A program made the translations under genes and the position numbers. DNA of 64,000 nucleotides from Halomonas citrativorans (lineage in GTDB: Bacteria; Pseudomonadota; Gammaproteobacteria; Pseudomonadales; Halomonadaceae), in NCBI RefSeq assembly GCF_900163645.1, contig NZ_FUKM01000061.1, positions 1 through 64,000 of the forward strand, written 5' to 3'. This document shows, piece after piece, positions 54,381 to 63,756 of the stretch (position 1 is the stretch's first letter; every line of letters starts with the position of its first letter). The notes under the pieces were generated by a model. That model worked only from the letters and a program-made list of their open reading frames with translations, searched no databases and was not told the DNA's origin.

Positions 54381-54724
54381 CCATGGCGAGTGCTTATGGT
54401 TAGCACATGGTCATGAAACACATCCACAACGTCTGGAGCCAGGTCATCCCTCTCTGGAAAAGCGAGAATGTTAGTCTCGAAAGCGTTATGGCGGCCTGGA
54501 ATGACACCGGCCCATTTGATGCAACGGGCTCCTGTTTCAGGCAATGGCGTTGCTTTTTTGCATGCACGGTTATAGCCGTTAAAAACTCATATTTAAAATA
54601 AGAATATAAAATAGTTTTTTTATGCTTTTTTGTAAATTATGAATGCTCTAATATAGCCACCCTTTTACGCCGGGCCACAGGCAGGGCCTGCGTGGGCCCG
54701 TTAGCGATTGATAGGGAAGCCACC
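54381..54724 (+). other. Upstream region of mmuP, partly structured
   Basis: 344 bases. Contains CGAGA-N7-TCTCG and other small stems around 54450-54550, an AT-rich stretch (54590-54660) likely to hold the promoter, and a strong hairpin at 54671-54700. Frames across 54299-54601 on both strands are not recognised. Confidence 0.45.
54671..54700 (+). promoter_or_regulatory. Leader hairpin just before mmuP
   Basis: CGGGCC-AC-AGGC-AGG-GCCT-GC-GT-G-GGCCCG: about twelve pairs with a two-base bulge and a one-base bulge, ending 24 bases before the mmuP start. The inner CACA...GCGTG text recalls the small SAM/SAH riboswitch of Rhodobacterales metK genes, but the match is loose. It may instead be a simple translation-control stem. 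Confidence 0.4.
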
Positions 54725-56167
54725 ATGGGTGAGCAAATGAGCGAGCAACAGGGCGCGCACTTCAAGCGCAGCATGCAGACGCGCCACTTAGTGATGCTCT
54801 CGTTAGGGGGCGTGATTGGGACCGGGCTGTTTTTAAGCTCCGGCTATACCGTGCAGCAGGCAGGGCCGATTGGGGCCGTGCTGGCCTATCTGGTGGGTGG
54901 CATTGTTGCCTGGTTGGTGATGATGTGTCTGGGAGAGCTGGCGGTACATATGCCGGATTCCGGTGCCTTCAGCGCCCACGCCAGCCGCTATATCGGCCCT
55001 GGTACCGGCTATATGGTGGCTTGGATGTATTGGCTCACCTGGACGGTGGCGCTGGGGTCGGAGTTTACCGCGGCGGCGGTGTTTATGGGACGCTGGTTTC
55101 CCGATATCCCCGGCTGGTACTGGAGCGGGCTGTTCGCAGCTATTGTGTTTGGCGTGAATGCGTTTACCTCACGCTTCTTTGCCGAGTCCGAGTTCTGGCT
55201 GTCGTTGATCAAGGTAATTGCGGTGGTGGTGTTTGTGATCGTCGGGGCAGGCGCGATTATTGGCTGGGTGCCGCTGCAGGACTCAAGCGGCGCCGCGGTA
55301 GCATCGCCCGGACTTTCGGCCTTTTGGGGCGAGGGCGCCATGTCGCCGAGCCTGTTGGCCATCGGTACTACGTTACTGGCGGTGATGTTTGCGTTTTCCG
55401 GCACGGAGCTTATTGGCATTGCCGCCGGGGAAACCGTGGACCCGGCGCGCAATGTGCCCAAGGCGATCCGCGCCACGCTGTGGCGGCTGATTCTCTTTTT
55501 TGTGGGTACCATCATCGTGATTGCGGCATTGCTGCCCCAAAGCCAGGCTGGGCTTAGCCAAAGCCCCTTCGTCGCGGTATTCCAGCGCTTGGGCGTGCCC
55601 GGGGCGGCGGACATCATGAACTTCGTGATCATCACCGCGCTGCTGTCGGCGGCCAACTCCGGGCTTTATGCCTCATCACGCATGCTTTGGACGCTTTCAG
55701 ATCAAGGCACTTTGCCCAAGTCGCTGGGTCGGCTTAACAAGCGCGGCATCCCGATGAATGCACTGCTGCTCAGCATGATCGGTGGCTTCGGCGCGCTGTT
55801 TTCAAGCGTCTACGCACCGGAAACGGTCTACCTGGTACTGGTCTCGATTTCTGGCTTGGCCGTGGTAGTAGTGTGGATGGCGATTGCGCTCAGTCAGCTC
55901 AACTTCCGCCGCCAGTATCTGCGCGAAGGCGGGCGGCTTGAAGACCTGGTCTACCGCACGCCGTTCTACCCTTGGGTGCCGCTGGTCGCATTTGCGGCCT
56001 GTTTGGCGGCGTGCATCGGCATTGCGTTTGATCCGCAGCAGCGCGTGGCGCTCTACTTCGGGGTGCCGTTCATTGGCCTGTGTTACCTGGTGCATTTTCT
56101 GCACCATCGTAAGGCCGTTCAATCCCCTGCCCACCTGAATACCGCCGCTGAGGAGAAAAGAGTATGA
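54725..56167 (+). CDS. mmuP: S-methylmethionine permease
   Basis: A 480-residue amino acid permease of the APC superfamily with twelve helices. Entry motif [52 protein letters not shown] region ([17 protein letters not shown]) and [14 protein letters not shown] are typical of the MmuP/GabP cluster. Specific assignment rests on the next gene, mmuM, overlapping by four bases. ATG 54725 is used; a GTG-type frame from 54692 lies within the leader hairpin. It imports S-methylmethionine with protons or sodium. Confidence 0.87.
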   Translation: MGEQMSEQQGAHFKRSMQTRHLVMLSLGGVIGTGLFLSSGYTVQQAGPIGAVLAYLVGGIVAWLVMMCLGELAVHMPDSGAFSAHASRYIGPGTGYMVAWMYWLTWTVALGSEFTAAAVFMGRWFPDIPGWYWSGLFAAIVFGVNAFTSRFFAESEFWLSLIKVIAVVVFVIVGAGAIIGWVPLQDSSGAAVASPGLSAFWGEGAMSPSLLAIGTTLLAVMFAFSGTELIGIAAGETVDPARNVPKAIRATLWRLILFFVGTIIVIAALLPQSQAGLSQSPFVAVFQRLGVPGAADIMNFVIITALLSAANSGLYASSRMLWTLSDQGTLPKSLGRLNKRGIPMNALLLSMIGGFGALFSSVYAPETVYLVLVSISGLAVVVVWMAIALSQLNFRRQYLREGGRLEDLVYRTPFYPWVPLVAFAACLAACIGIAFDPQQRVALYFGVPFIGLCYLVHFLHHRKAVQSPAHLNTAAEEKRV

Positions 56168-57123
56168 GTGAATCAAATCCGATCAAGGCCCTGCTGGCGG
56201 ACGCACCCTTTATGGTCATCGACGGGGCGCTTGCCACTGAGCTGGAAGCGCTAGGCTGCGATCTCAACGATAGCCTGTGGTCGGCGCGCCTGCTGGCCCA
56301 AGCGCCGGAGAAGATTCGCCAGGTGCATCAGGCGTATTTCGAAGCCGGTGCCGACTGCGCCATTACCGCCAGCTACCAGGCCACGGTGCCTGGTTTTATG
56401 CAGGCGGGAATGACCGCCCAGCAGGCGCGGGAGCTGATTCAGCGGTCGGTCACGTTGGCGCAGCAGGCCCGCGATGCGGTGTGGCAGCCGGGGCAAACCG
56501 ACCGCCCCAAGCCGCTGGTGGCCGCATCCGTTGGCCCCTATGGCGCTTATCTAGCAGATGGCAGCGAGTACCGCGGCGGCTATGATCTGGATCGTGCCGG
56601 GCTGGTTGAGTTTCATCGCGAGCGTTTTGAGCTGCTGCTGGCCTCGGGCGCTGATCTGCTGGCAGCAGAAACCTTGCCCTCATTAGAGGAGGCGCTGGCA
56701 ATCACTGATCTGTTGGCTGAACACCCCGGCGCCCAAGCCTGGATTACCTTCTCGGCCAAGGATGGTGAACATATCAGCGATGGAACACCCATTGAGGCGT
56801 GTGCCGCAGCGCTGGCCAACTGCCCTGGCGTGGCAGCTATCGGCGTAAACTGCACCGCGCTTGCGCATATCGAGTCATTGGTCGCGGCGATCAAGCGCCA
56901 GTGCGACCTGCCTGTGTTGGTGTACCCCAACTCGGGCGAGCTGTATAACGCGGTGACCAAAACCTGGCACTCGGCACCTTGTGATCATACCGCCACAGGT
57001 CCTTCTGGCTTGGTTCAAGGGGTGGAGCAGTGGTTGGCAGCAGGAGCTGCGGGTATCGGTGGCTGCTGCCGTACAACACCTGATGATATTCGGGCACTGG
57101 CCCAGTGGCGGCAGTCGCTTTAG
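56164..57123 (+). CDS. mmuM: Homocysteine S-methyltransferase
   Basis: A 319-residue zinc enzyme that moves a methyl group from S-methylmethionine to homocysteine, giving two methionines. [19 protein letters not shown] at the start, [27 protein letters not shown], and the zinc cysteines in GVNCTAL and GGCCRTTP are present. ATGA overlap with mmuP makes a translationally coupled salvage pair. Convergent with the trpI-like gene. Confidence 0.94.
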   Translation: MSESNPIKALLADAPFMVIDGALATELEALGCDLNDSLWSARLLAQAPEKIRQVHQAYFEAGADCAITASYQATVPGFMQAGMTAQQARELIQRSVTLAQQARDAVWQPGQTDRPKPLVAASVGPYGAYLADGSEYRGGYDLDRAGLVEFHRERFELLLASGADLLAAETLPSLEEALAITDLLAEHPGAQAWITFSAKDGEHISDGTPIEACAAALANCPGVAAIGVNCTALAHIESLVAAIKRQCDLPVLVYPNSGELYNAVTKTWHSAPCDHTATGPSGLVQGVEQWLAAGAAGIGGCCRTTPDDIRALAQWRQSL

Positions 57124-57151
57124 TTGGCCAGGGGGCTGGGCTTTTCCCGCG

Positions 57152-58054
57152 TTAAGAGCTTGAAGCGCCCAACTCCCGCTTAAGCCACTCGGCCAACTGC
57201 TCACTACGCTGGCGGTTGTGGTGGCGGGGTAGCCAGAGGCAGAGCTTGGCGGGGGTTTTGATAAATCCCCAGGGAGCGGTGAGTCGTCCGCTTTTCAGGT
57301 CATCTTCGACCAGCAGTTTTGGCGCAATGGCCACGCCTAAGCCCGCCACGGCGGCTTCGATTAAATAGTAGAGATGATCAAACCCCTGGCCTTGGCGTAA
57401 GGCCTCTTCAAGGTGCGCAAGCTCAAGCCCCTGGGCGCTGCCCCACTGCGGCCAAGCTTGGGGGCGTGAGGCGGTGTGTAAAAGCTTGCCGGAAAACAGT
57501 GTATCCGGCTGTGCTGGATCGAGTGTTGCTTCCAAGCGGGGACTTGCCACGGCGCAAATCTGCTCGGCCATCAGTTCTACGACATCTACCTCGGCGGGCC
57601 AGGGCGGCTCGGAAAAGGTCAGGGTGGCGCTGATATTATCCTGCTTGGCGGGCAGTTCACTTTCGCTCACTACGACCTGCAATTTGAGCTGGGGCAGATC
57701 GCGTTGAAGGCGATCCAGCCTGGGAATCAACCAGCGCGCCAGCAGGCTGCCGGGGCAGGCGAGGGTAAAGGGCGCTTCTTCTACATCACGCTTGAGATCC
57801 GCGCAACTATCGCGCAAGCGGGTAAACGCCTCGCCAATGCCATGATAAAGCCGTTCACCGTGGTGAGTTAGCTCAATGCCACGGCCCGCTTTGGCAAACA
57901 GCGCCACGCCGAAATGTTCATCCAGGCTACGCAGCTGGCGACTAACGGCACCGTGGGTCACGCTTAGCTCATCGGCCGCGGCCGTCACGCTGCCTAGCCG
58001 GGCGGTGGCCTCAAAGGCGCGCAGGGCGCTTAAGGGGGGCATGCTCTGTTGCAT
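57152..58054 (-). CDS. trpI: LysR-family regulator (TrpI-like)
   Basis: A 300-residue regulator. Helix-turn-helix LSALRAFEATARLGSVTAAADEL followed by SVTHGAVSRQLRSLDEHFGV, then the effector domain with LARWLIPRLDRLQRDLPQL and AVAGLGVAIAPKLLVEDDL. Divergent from trpBA with about 105 bases between starts, the classical trpI arrangement of pseudomonads in which indoleglycerol phosphate is the inducer. ATG 58054 has GGAG upstream; a GTG at 58075 is also open. I see no certain TrpI box. Confidence 0.83.
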   Translation of the reverse strand: MQQSMPPLSALRAFEATARLGSVTAAADELSVTHGAVSRQLRSLDEHFGVALFAKAGRGIELTHHGERLYHGIGEAFTRLRDSCADLKRDVEEAPFTLACPGSLLARWLIPRLDRLQRDLPQLKLQVVVSESELPAKQDNISATLTFSEPPWPAEVDVVELMAEQICAVASPRLEATLDPAQPDTLFSGKLLHTASRPQAWPQWGSAQGLELAHLEEALRQGQGFDHLYYLIEAAVAGLGVAIAPKLLVEDDLKSGRLTAPWGFIKTPAKLCLWLPRHHNRQRSEQLAEWLKRELGASSS

Positions 58055-58159
58055 TGAATGTTGACTCCAGCTCACATATTGATGACATCTTATCGATTTT
58101 TATCCCCGCCTGCTTGCGCTACTTTCAATGCAACTGTTACTCCGCTTTGAGAGGTCATC

Positions 58160-59365
58160 ATGAACCAACCTGCGATCCAGCCTGATATTAACGGCCTGTT
58201 TGGCCAATTCGGCGGCCGTTTTGTTGCCGAAACGCTGATGCCGCTGATTCTTGAGCTGCAAGCCGAATACGACGCTGCTAAAGACGACCCCGAATTCCAG
58301 CGCCAGCTCGCCTACTTTCAAAGCGACTACGTAGGGCGCCCCAACCCGCTCTATTTTGCCGAGCGGCTGACCGAGCACTTTGGCGGCGCAAAGATTTATC
58401 TCAAGCGTGAAGAGCTAAACCATACCGGCGCGCACAAGATTAATAACTGCATCGGCCAGGTGCTGCTGGCCAAGCGCATGGGCAAAAAGCGCATCATCGC
58501 TGAAACCGGCGCCGGTATGCACGGCGTAGCCACCGCTACGGTAGCGGCGCGGTTTGGTTTGCCCTGTGTGATCTACATGGGCTCTACGGATATCGAACGC
58601 CAGCAGCCCAACGTATTTCGCATGAAGCTGCTGGGCGCTGAAGTTATCCCGGTCACTTCCGGCACCGGTACGTTGAAAGATGCTATGAACGAAGCGCTGC
58701 GCGACTGGGTCACCAACGTGGATGATACTTTCTACATCATCGGCACTGTGGCCGGGCCGCACCCGTATCCCGCCATGGTGCGCGACTTCCAGGCGGTGAT
58801 TGGCAACGAAACTCGCGCGCAAATGCAGGAGAAAGAGGGCCGCCTGCCGGATTCTCTGGTGGCCTGTATTGGCGGCGGCTCCAACGCTATGGGGCTGTTC
58901 CACCCGTTTTTGAACGATGCCTCGGTCGAGATGATTGGCGTTGAAGCGGGCGGCAAGGGCGTTGAGAGCGGCCAGCATGCGGCAAGCCTCAACGGCGGCG
59001 CGCCGGGCGTACTTCACGGCAACCGCACTTACCTGCTGCAGGATGAGGACGGCCAGATTATCGATGCCCATTCGATTTCGGCAGGCCTGGATTACCCCGG
59101 CATCGGCCCAGAACACGCGTGGTTGCACGAGCAGGGTCGCGTTGAGTACGTGTCGGCTACCGACGATGAAGCGCTTGAAGCCTTCCAAACCTGCTGTCGT
59201 CTGGAAGGGATTATCCCCGCCCTTGAAACCGCCCACGCATTGGCCGAAGTCGCCAAGCGGGCGCCGAATCTACCCAGCGACCACCTGATGGTGGTCAACC
59301 TGAGCGGGCGCGGTGACAAAGACATGATGAGCGTGGCCCACTACCTGGGAGAAAAATTCAAATGA
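58160..59365 (+). CDS. trpB: Tryptophan synthase beta chain
   Basis: A 401-residue PLP enzyme joining indole and serine. PLP Lys93 in [35 protein letters not shown] for the phosphate, and [14 protein letters not shown] are intact. GAGAGG lies before the ATG. Stop overlaps an ATG in the TrpA frame (AATGA), so translation can pass directly to trpA. Confidence 0.97.
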   Translation: MNQPAIQPDINGLFGQFGGRFVAETLMPLILELQAEYDAAKDDPEFQRQLAYFQSDYVGRPNPLYFAERLTEHFGGAKIYLKREELNHTGAHKINNCIGQVLLAKRMGKKRIIAETGAGMHGVATATVAARFGLPCVIYMGSTDIERQQPNVFRMKLLGAEVIPVTSGTGTLKDAMNEALRDWVTNVDDTFYIIGTVAGPHPYPAMVRDFQAVIGNETRAQMQEKEGRLPDSLVACIGGGSNAMGLFHPFLNDASVEMIGVEAGGKGVESGQHAASLNGGAPGVLHGNRTYLLQDEDGQIIDAHSISAGLDYPGIGPEHAWLHEQGRVEYVSATDDEALEAFQTCCRLEGIIPALETAHALAEVAKRAPNLPSDHLMVVNLSGRGDKDMMSVAHYLGEKFK

Positions 59366-59427
59366 GCGCATCTGTTCAAAAGAGCGCATCTGTTAAAAAG
59401 AGCGAATCTATTCACCAGAGCGCACAT
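59364..59427 (+). repeat. 18-base tandem repeat at the trpB-trpA junction
   Basis: Three full units and a partial fourth: 59364-59381, 59382-59399, 59400-59417 and 59418-59427. Unit consensus GAGCGCATCTGTTCAAAA; units 1 and 2 differ at one position, unit 3 at several. The length is a multiple of three, so copy-number change keeps frame with the ATG at 59362 and would give SASVQK-type hexapeptide repeats. Confidence 0.85.
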
Positions 59428-59439
59428 AAGGAGACTGTT

Positions 59440-60270
59440 ATGAATCCCAACTCGCGTCTTGCAGCACGCTTTGCCGCGCTCAAAACCGAAAACCGCCCGG
59501 CGCTGGTGAGCTATGTCACTGCGGGCGACCCGGACATGGCGACATCGCAACGCATTCTTGAGGGCCTGCCCGCTGCCGGTGTGGACGTGATTGAGCTGGG
59601 CATGCCGTTTAGCGACCCCATGGCCGATGGCCCCGCGATCCAAAAAGCCGCGCTGCGCGCCCTAAAAGCAGGCCAGACCCAAGCTAAAACGCTGGAGATG
59701 GTGCGTACCTTTCGCGAAAAAGACACCACCACGCCCATCGTGCTGATGGGTTACTACAACCCCATTTACCGCTATGGCGTAGAGCGCTTCTTAACCGATG
59801 CCGCTAGCGCCGGCGTAGATGGCCTGATTGTGGTCGACCTGCCCCCAGAGCACGACGACGAGCTTTGCCAGCCAGCCGCCCAGCACGGTATCGACTTTAT
59901 CCGCCTGGCCACGCCCACCACGGACACCAAGCGCCTACCCAAAGTGCTGGGTAACGCGTCCGGGTTTATCTACTACGTTTCGGTGGCAGGCGTTACCGGC
60001 GGCAGCGCACCCACGCCCGAAAAACTTGAGCGCTCGGTGAGTCAACTACGCGAACACACTCAGCTTCCCATTGCCGTTGGCTTTGGTATTCGCACGCCCG
60101 AACAGGCCGCGATTATTGGCCGGTTCAGCGATGCGGTAGTGGTTGGCTCCGCGTTGGTAGATTGCATCGAGAATGCAGCGTCGCCCGATGATGCTGTCAA
60201 CGGAGTACATGCCCTTGCCAGCGCACTGGCCGACAGTGTGAGGGAATGTCGCGAGGTGCAAGTGAGCTAA
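59440..60270 (+). CDS. trpA: Tryptophan synthase alpha chain
   Basis: A 276-residue TIM barrel cleaving indoleglycerol phosphate. Catalytic Glu52 and Asp63 in [27 protein letters not shown] and the phosphate loop [11 protein letters not shown] are present. ATG 59440 follows AAGGAG and begins the conserved region. A longer frame from the ATG at 59362 would add 26 residues made of hexapeptide repeats ([18 protein letters not shown]); that ATG overlaps the trpB stop, so some product could start there. The pair is induced by the divergent LysR regulator. Confidence 0.95.
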   Translation: MNPNSRLAARFAALKTENRPALVSYVTAGDPDMATSQRILEGLPAAGVDVIELGMPFSDPMADGPAIQKAALRALKAGQTQAKTLEMVRTFREKDTTTPIVLMGYYNPIYRYGVERFLTDAASAGVDGLIVVDLPPEHDDELCQPAAQHGIDFIRLATPTTDTKRLPKVLGNASGFIYYVSVAGVTGGSAPTPEKLERSVSQLREHTQLPIAVGFGIRTPEQAAIIGRFSDAVVVGSALVDCIENAASPDDAVNGVHALASALADSVRECREVQVS

Positions 60271-60298
60271 TCGGTGTGATATAGCAAACACATATCAT

Positions 60299-60320
60299 GA
60301 GCAGGCCGTCGTGCCTGCTC
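60299..60320 (+). terminator. Stem-loop after trpA
   Basis: GAGCAGGC-CGTCGT-GCCTGCTC, perfect eight-pair stem 28 bases after the trpA stop, followed by TAATAAT rather than a T-run; weak or rho-aided terminator. Confidence 0.5.
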
Positions 60321-60477
60321 TAATAATGTGCCGACCTGTTACCGTTCTAATAACGGATTAGCAATGTAAAATTCGCCCTATAAACCGTGATGGGTTAATA
60401 AAAAATATTGTTTTGGTTGCCTACTGAATATTTTCTTGCTGAAGTGAACAAAATATTCTGATTTGAGGCGCTTTGAG

Positions 60478-61153
60478 ATGAAACCTGTAGGCTATGCGTA
60501 CCTTCATGAGCACTTAGCCTTAGGGGTATGCCCACCCGTGTGTCCTGCGCGGATACGCCCAGTTACACGCATTATGTCTATGGAGCAAGAGATAGCAGTA
60601 CCTGCTGGCCGCGCACCAGAAGCCTCGCTACTTGCTCATCTGCTTTTCGCACTGAAACACGAGGGTATTGACCTTGCTACACTTGCCGACACCTCTTTCG
60701 GTCGCCATATAGCGTTATGAAGCAGAATATCTAGCCGCATTGGAAGCGTTTTCAAAGCCCGCTCGAGAGCACTGGCGAGTCAGTTGGTTAGATGCCGACC
60801 AATATGACTTTAAATACAAGGGGCTGGACGCTCTTTACCGCTTTTGGGACGCGACAGAGGCGGTGGCATTTACACTGAAAATGGCAAAAGTAGCTTTAGA
60901 GGATGAGCTAAAAGCCGAAACTCGCTACTTGGCGTGTTTTGATCGTGTTTACGCTGCTATAGACGCAACTTACGATATTCGTGGTAGCGATTTGGCACGT
61001 CTGGTCATGATGTGCTTGAGTAATGAGGGACGTCTCTCTAACAATCGTCGTAAACAGTATCGCTATCAAGTACCTGATGGGGTACTTGATGCTATCGAAG
61101 CAGAAGCGCAAAGCGTACTTGAAGCGTTCGAAAATAGTGATGCAGCTACCTGA
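60478..61153 (+). pseudogene. Fic-family protein remnant, catalytic core deleted
   Basis: The first frame (60478-60720) begins MKPVGYAYLHEHLALGV and continues PEASLLAHLLFALKHEGIDLATLA, the N-terminal domain of ~500-residue Fic proteins. A junction near 60700-60716 shifts frame into YEAEYLAALEAFSKPAREHW, LYRFWDATEAVAFTLKMA and RGSDLARLVMMCLSNEGRLS, the C-terminal helical part and winged helix. The Fic motif HPFxxGNGR that transfers AMP lies in the missing middle (roughly 250-300 residues). The remnant cannot be an AMP transferase; the C-terminal piece alone, from 60740, might still be translated. Confidence 0.75.
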
Positions 61154-61211
61154 TTAAACGTCATCAGCAAACGTTTAAGAACGCCCAAGCCTCAAGCCAG
61201 TTAGAAAGTAG

Positions 61212-61946
61212 CTAAACGATGCCGCCATTGGCGCGCAGGGTTTGGCCGTTAACCCAGCCGCCTTCAGGCGAGGCGAGAAAAGCCACGACGCTTGCGATAT
61301 CGTCCGGTTGGCCGAGCCGCTCTAATGGCGGCATCTTGGCCATACGCTCGACCAGTTCGTCAGACTTACCCTCAAGAAACAGATCTGTCGCGGTAGGGCC
61401 GGGCGCCACGGCATTGACGGTGATCGAGCGGCCACGTAACTCTTTGGCAAGAATCGCGGTTAAGGTCTCAATGGCGGCTTTGGTGGCGGCGTAGACCGCG
61501 TAGGTTTCAAGTTTCAACCCGACAACGCTGGTCGATAGGTTGATGATCCGGCCACCGTCGCTCAGGCGGTTGGCCGCTTCGCGCATGGTATTGATCGAGC
61601 CTTTCAGATTGATATCAATCTGAGCATCCACCGCATGCGCCTCCATCTGCGCAAGCGGGGCAAGTTTCATGATGCCTGCGTTATTGACCAGCACATCAAT
61701 ACGGCCCCACTGCGTTTCAAGGGTGTCAAAAAGCTGATGCACCGCATGGGCATCGGCGATATCAGCTTGAATAGCCTGCGCTTTACCACCCGCCGACTCA
61801 ATCTCTTGAACCACGTTGTCAGCGGTTTCTGCATTGCCTGCGTAATTGACGATCACCGTAAAGCCATCGCGCGCCAGCTGTTTGGAAATAGCCGCCCCAA
61901 TCCCCCGGGAACCACCTGTTACAAGCGCAATTTTCTGTTCTGCCAT
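61212..61946 (-). CDS. SDR-family oxidoreductase
   Basis: A 244-residue NAD(P)-dependent reductase with TGGSRGIGAAISKQL, NNAGIMKLAPL, catalytic Ser and Tyr-x3-Lys (NLSTSVVGLKLETYAVYAATKAA) and PGPTATDLF. Most like the 3-oxoacyl-ACP-reductase-type SDRs of unknown substrate found next to LysR regulators. AAGGAG before the ATG. Divergent from the LysR gene at 62062, 115 bases apart, which probably controls it. Confidence 0.92.
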   Translation of the reverse strand: MAEQKIALVTGGSRGIGAAISKQLARDGFTVIVNYAGNAETADNVVQEIESAGGKAQAIQADIADAHAVHQLFDTLETQWGRIDVLVNNAGIMKLAPLAQMEAHAVDAQIDINLKGSINTMREAANRLSDGGRIINLSTSVVGLKLETYAVYAATKAAIETLTAILAKELRGRSITVNAVAPGPTATDLFLEGKSDELVERMAKMPPLERLGQPDDIASVVAFLASPEGGWVNGQTLRANGGIV

Positions 61947-62061
61947 CGTTGTTCTCCTTCTGCGTAGGGAATCGGTGGATACCTGACGTATGCAGCATAA
62001 AAGACATAGCGTGCTCTATAATCAGGCTTAACCTGTCATCACTATTCGGAAACCGTGAACA

Positions 62062-63024
62062 ATGGACCGACTTGATACGATGCACGCGTTTACGCGCATC
62101 GTCGAAAGGCGAAGCTTTACTCACGCCGCGCAAGACCTGGGCGCTTCCCGCTCAACGCTAACTGAAGCCATCAAAACATTGGAGGCACGCCTTGGCGTAA
62201 GGCTGTTGCAACGTACCACGCGCTCGGTGCACCCAACGCGGGATGGCGACGCTTACTATCACCGCTGTTTGAGTATTTTGGCCCAGGTTGAGGACGCGGA
62301 AGGCGCGCTAATGAATGCCAAGCCCAAAGGCGTGCTGCGGGTAGACGTTCACGGCACGCTAGCCCGCCATTTTATATTGCCGAAGCTCCCCGAGTTTCTT
62401 AACACCTACCCAGGTTTGGAGCTTCACATGAGCGAGGGGGATCGCCTGGTGGATCTGGTAGGCGAGGGCATCGACTGCGCCTTGCGCGTCGGAACCCCCC
62501 AGGACAGCGATATGCACTCCCGGCGAATCACCACACTTGATGAAGTCACGGTCGCCTCGTCCGGATACTTGGCCAAGTACGGAACGCCGCATTCCGTGGC
62601 CGAGCTTGGCGGGCACACGATGGTGGGCTTTCACTCCAGCCGTGCAGGTCAGGTGCTGTCTCTTGAGTTCACTAATGGCGGAAAAGTTGAATATGTAACA
62701 TTGCCCGCCAACGTGACCACGAGTGCGGCAGAAAGCTATTACGCGGCCGCACGACTAGGGCTCGGCATCATTCAGGTGCCCCGTTACCATGCAGAGGATG
62801 ATCTACGAACCGGCCAGTTGGTCGAAGTCCTGCCCGCCAATCCACCCACAGGATCACCCGTTTCCATCCTGTACCCAAGCAACCGCCAGTTATCCCCCCG
62901 CGTGCGGGTATTTATCGACTGGGTGGTCAGCGTGTTTAATAAAGGTGATGAGCTTGCCAAGCTTGTGGAAGAGCGCCGAGGTGAAAAAGATAAAGCGGTG
63001 ACGGTGTCGCTGGATAATCTATAA
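62062..63024 (+). CDS. LysR-family regulator
   Basis: A 320-residue regulator. Helix-turn-helix FTRIVERRSFTHAAQDLGASRSTLTEAIKTLEARLGVRL, linker RTTRSVHPTRDGDAYY, and the effector domain of the CrgA/DmlR-like group (GVLRVDVHGTLARHFILPKLPEFL, DCALRVG). The C-terminal ~20 residues are charged. Divergent from the SDR gene. Confidence 0.92.
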   Translation: MDRLDTMHAFTRIVERRSFTHAAQDLGASRSTLTEAIKTLEARLGVRLLQRTTRSVHPTRDGDAYYHRCLSILAQVEDAEGALMNAKPKGVLRVDVHGTLARHFILPKLPEFLNTYPGLELHMSEGDRLVDLVGEGIDCALRVGTPQDSDMHSRRITTLDEVTVASSGYLAKYGTPHSVAELGGHTMVGFHSSRAGQVLSLEFTNGGKVEYVTLPANVTTSAAESYYAAARLGLGIIQVPRYHAEDDLRTGQLVEVLPANPPTGSPVSILYPSNRQLSPRVRVFIDWVVSVFNKGDELAKLVEERRGEKDKAVTVSLDNL

Positions 63025-63209
63025 ACTATGGGGCTGCCTGAATCTATGGTTGTACCTGTTGGGATAAGCGTTTGCCTATTTGTTTCTGCTTCTTATATCA
63101 GGTCGTTTGATAATCCCCGAGCTATTACACGAGCTATCACACCATGCTGATGGAAGATGATGGCATTGCCATGGTGGCAACTACCCAATTTCTTAATCAG
63201 GAGGATGTA

Positions 63210-63530
63210 ATGGGAAAGCTTATTTCACTGATTGTACTGGTCGCGCTGGGTTATACCGGCGTGTACTTCTATTACGGCCATGCGGTAGAACAGGCGATTC
63301 AGCAACAGCTGGATAACCGTGGCCTTTCTGCGGTTAGCGTTGATAACGTTGAGTACGGCGTGCTGGCGCCCATTAGCAACTCTGCGAATCTTACGGTCAG
63401 CGTTACTTACCGCGGCGCCCAAGCGGAGCTGGATCTAACCGTGGAAGGCCACCCCGTGTTTTCTGATGAGGTAAGCGTTCAGTTTGATGGCCTGCAAGCG
63501 CTACGGTTGGGCATTGGTTTGGGGATGTAG
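63210..63530 (+). CDS. Small single-span membrane or exported protein, unknown
   Basis: A 106-residue protein with one N-terminal hydrophobic segment (LISLIVLVALGYTGVYFYYG) that could be a membrane anchor, then a soluble beta-rich part (VSVDNVEYGVLAPISNSANLTV, VTYRGAQAELDLTVEGHPVF). Not recognised. ATG 63210 has AGGAGG in front, which decides the start over the longer open frame from 63144. No operon partner. Confidence 0.7.
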   Translation: MGKLISLIVLVALGYTGVYFYYGHAVEQAIQQQLDNRGLSAVSVDNVEYGVLAPISNSANLTVSVTYRGAQAELDLTVEGHPVFSDEVSVQFDGLQALRLGIGLGM

Positions 63531-63756
63531 TAACGCTTCAACGTGACAAGGCAAGAGGGCATCCGTCTAAGCACTTTCGTTACGATCCAGCCTTTCAAAG
63601 CGGACCGGCACAGGCGGTGTAACGGTCCGACTTCAATTCTGGCACTCCGTATGTAGGCGGATTGGCATATCCTATTTGAATAGCACCTTGTAAACGCATT
63701 GAGACGCGTAGCGACATATGCTCTTGGCTATTCACTTGTGAAAGATAAGGGAAACC

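Noticed and set aside
54299-54544. 81-codon minus-strand frame between the LysR remnant and mmuP
   Set aside because: Considered as a gene fragment, but it overlaps the LysR 3' end and matches nothing I recognise.
54925-55557. 210-codon plus-strand frame inside mmuP
   Set aside because: Shifted-frame shadow of the permease, rich in Arg/Gly/Cys.
58415-59236. 273-codon minus-strand frame
   Set aside because: Lies fully antisense to trpB, whose motifs are intact; composition is that of a codon shadow.
59364-59427. Short direct repeats as a CRISPR array
   Set aside because: Units are contiguous without spacers and translate in frame; a tandem repeat, not CRISPR.
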